Source: Dickeya fangzhongdai | GTDB taxonomy: Bacteria > Pseudomonadota > Gammaproteobacteria > Enterobacterales > Enterobacteriaceae | Assembly: GCF_002812485.1 (NCBI RefSeq) | Contig: NZ_CP025003.1 | Coordinates: 124,001-188,000 of the forward strand | Length of the DNA stretch: 64,000 nt | Direction of reading: 5' to 3' | Shown here: positions 62,492 through 64,000 of the stretch, in pieces | Layout of the letters: every line of letters starts with the position of its first letter | Position numbering within the stretch: position 1 is the stretch's first letter | Translations under genes and position numbers: made by a program | Notes under the pieces: model-generated | The model's database searches: none | What the model was told of the DNA's origin: nothing | The model's input: only the letters and a program-made list of their open reading frames with translations

Positions 62492-63699
62492 TGACAACTC
62501 AGTTATCGTTTAACACCCGACGTACCGATAATCGCGGCCTGTATTTTCTCAGTGCGCTGGCTATTTTTGTTAACCCGTTGGCCGAAGCGCCTAAAAACAT
62601 CGCAATGGCGCTGTTGCTGCTGTGGGTGATCGTTCAGGCGGTCATGAATAAAAAAGAGCGCCAGTGGTCAGGGTGGGATCTGTTTTTTGCCCTTTACATA
62701 CTCTCGTATCTGGTTGGCCTGCCGTTTTCCGCTTATCACACCGATGTGCGTTCTCTGACCGATGTAGCCCGTTATATGCTGTTCGGCTGGGTGATCTATC
62801 ATGCCAGTTTCAGCGAAAAGCAGAAAATCGGTCTGGTGTTCTGGGCCACGCTGGGGACATTCGTCGGTCTGATTTATGGCGCGTGGGAACACTTTTACCT
62901 CGGCAGGGAAACGTACTGGACGCTCAACTCGGTTGGTCATGTGAATCACGCCGCCATCTATAACGCTATTATTTGCGGGATGGCGTTGACGGTTCTGTTC
63001 AGTTACTGGTCGATGTTGGGCGTTGGCAAACGACTGATGTGGATAGCCATGCTGGCGCTGTCTCTGGTCTATGTGGCGTTTGGTGAAAGCCGGGCGACCT
63101 TCGGGGCCGTTCTTGTGGTGGCGCTGGTTTTGGGAGTAGGGTTCGCCAGAAAAAATAAAAAATTTCTGCTGCTGCCTGCTGTCTTTATCGCCGGGTTAAT
63201 TGCGGTTGCAATCCTCAGTAATGCGCGCGTTGTGGTAAAACAGGAGCAAAATGCTTCGGATAACAATGTATTGAGTTATCGTGATGTTATCTGGAGTTCA
63301 GCTCTTGATGTCTTCAAACAGCATCCTTTCTTTGGTGTAGGGAAAGAAAACTTCGAGAAAATCGACATCAATAAATGGCCAGATAAGCCACTGTTCACAC
63401 ATGTTTCTCATGCCCATAATATCTTTATCAACGTGCTGGCGGAAAACGGCGTCTGGGGCGCTTTTTGGGTCTTCAGCCTGTTTGGCGCGATGGGCGTGAC
63501 GTTGGCGCGTTATATACCGAAGAAAAATGCGTTGCCGGTTTCCTGGCTATCGTGGGGGGCGGCCTGCTCGGCATTGGTGGTCACGCTGGTGGTCGGGTTG
63601 GTTAACACCACTTTCCATCATGAACATGCCAATCTGAGCATGCTCTGTTTTGCACTGTGGCTGAGCCAGTATCGCTACGATCGTCAGCGTTTTATCTGA
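62491..63699 (+). CDS. waaL: O-antigen ligase WaaL family
   Basis: The 402-residue polytopic inner-membrane protein has about ten to twelve membrane segments. The large periplasmic loop characteristic of Wzy_C ligases holds RDVIWSSALDVFKQHPFFGVGKENF and HVSHAHNIFINVLAENGVWG (quoted in parts: FFGVGKENF; HAHNIFINVLAENG). The conserved Arg and His of the ligase mechanism fall there. It joins undecaprenyl-linked O-antigen to the lipid A core. Last gene of the rightward operon. Confidence 0.85.
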   Translation: MTTQLSFNTRRTDNRGLYFLSALAIFVNPLAEAPKNIAMALLLLWVIVQAVMNKKERQWSGWDLFFALYILSYLVGLPFSAYHTDVRSLTDVARYMLFGWVIYHASFSEKQKIGLVFWATLGTFVGLIYGAWEHFYLGRETYWTLNSVGHVNHAAIYNAIICGMALTVLFSYWSMLGVGKRLMWIAMLALSLVYVAFGESRATFGAVLVVALVLGVGFARKNKKFLLLPAVFIAGLIAVAILSNARVVVKQEQNASDNNVLSYRDVIWSSALDVFKQHPFFGVGKENFEKIDINKWPDKPLFTHVSHAHNIFINVLAENGVWGAFWVFSLFGAMGVTLARYIPKKNALPVSWLSWGAACSALVVTLVVGLVNTTFHHEHANLSMLCFALWLSQYRYDRQRFI

Positions 63700-63706
63700 T
63701 CCGACA

Positions 63707-63749
63707 GCCGGGTCATGGACGTAACGTCGGCCGTGACCCGGCTTCTTTT
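63707..63749 (+). terminator. Terminator after waaL
   Basis: GCCGGGTCA (63707-63715) pairs with TGACCCGGC (63734-63742), followed by TTCTTTT. Confidence 0.8.
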
Positions 63750-63793
63750 ACCGAAAGGCATACGCCGAAAATCGCGGCGCACCCGGTATAGCA

Positions 63794-64000
63794 TCAAATC
63801 AACTGTTCATAGAGTTTGAGCATGTTATCGCTCAGAAAGCGCAGGTCGTAGCGTTCCACTTTGGCTCTCGCCTGCTCGCCAAACCCGCCGAACCCGGTTT
63901 CGCAAGCCTGTCGTACCGACTGGCGCAGGCCGTCATAGTCCAGCGAATCGCAAACAAACCCGTTCAAACCTGACTGGATAAACTCTTTGCCGCCGCACTG
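63794..64000 (-). CDS. C-terminal end of a GT4-family glycosyltransferase (5' part outside window)
   Basis: The last 68 codons of a leftward gene are visible. GGKEFIQSGLNGFVCDSLDYDGL is the end of a GT-B donor-binding domain (the region after the conserved Glu-rich motif), then RDLR-like RYDLRFLSDNMLKLYEQLI closes the protein. It is convergent with waaL across a terminator. Very likely another LPS-core or surface-sugar transferase. Confidence 0.75.
   Translation of the reverse strand, partial: QCGGKEFIQSGLNGFVCDSLDYDGLRQSVRQACETGFGGFGEQARAKVERYDLRFLSDNMLKLYEQLI

Overview
The window looks like a chromosomal segment of a soft-rot enterobacterium, most probably Dickeya (or a close Pectobacteriaceae relative). 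The LuxR/LuxI pair at 14.2-15.6 kb reads as ExpR/ExpI. The right-hand 14 kb carries the enterobacterial order rph-pyrE-slmA-dut-coaBC-radC-rpmB-rpmG-mutM-coaD-waaE-waaA followed by LPS-core genes. Housekeeping and transport DNA is GC-rich, with clearly AT-richer islands at about 14-16 kb and 19.6-26.5 kb.

1-13.3 kb: a single leftward gene train of at least 14 genes that looks like a carrier-protein-based small-molecule pathway with no modular NRPS/PKS. In transcription order it is: carrier protein, PLP decarboxylase, Cys-less ketosynthase-like protein, AMP ligase, second carrier protein, two stand-alone adenylation enzymes, VOC protein, acyl-CoA dehydrogenase, an unknown protein, FabH-like enzyme, second dehydrogenase, then a Cys-less/Cys-containing ketosynthase pair resembling PqsB/PqsC, the last running off the window. 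Behind its start lie a palindromic intergenic repeat and the convergent expR/expI genes, then a large secreted protein of unknown activity (16.1-18.8 kb).

19-27 kb: small exported proteins, a PAAR spike protein, and a leftward AT-rich cluster of exported, partly decayed proteins fed by a 792-residue peptidoglycan-hydrolase-like protein (M23-like, EF-hand, GH19). I read this as a type VI secretion effector/immunity island. It ends at a small XRE regulator with two perfect operator-like palindromes.

27-50.8 kb: yicC and rph, direct neighbours in E. coli, are separated here by about 23 kb of peptide-use genes. One half has a LysR regulator, a membrane dipeptidase and a rightward peptide ABC transporter ending in an S12 D-aminopeptidase-like enzyme. 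The other half is a leftward operon: DgcN and DgcA (D-glutamate catabolism), a GsiABCD-type importer, a P1 (DmpA-like) peptidase, a DppA-type D-aminopeptidase and isoaspartyl peptidase IaaA. Together they look built to import and dismantle peptides with D- or iso-linked residues, such as murein peptides or glutathione-like compounds. A sulfotransferase gene and an acyltransferase remnant sit between the halves.

50.8-64 kb: conserved core genes (RNA processing, pyrimidine and CoA synthesis, nucleoid occlusion, dUTPase, DNA repair, ribosomal proteins), then LPS genes (waaE, waaA, a GT4 enzyme, a GT9 heptosyltransferase-like enzyme, an O-antigen ligase, and the tail of another GT4 enzyme). No rRNA, tRNA, CRISPR array or intact transposase was seen.
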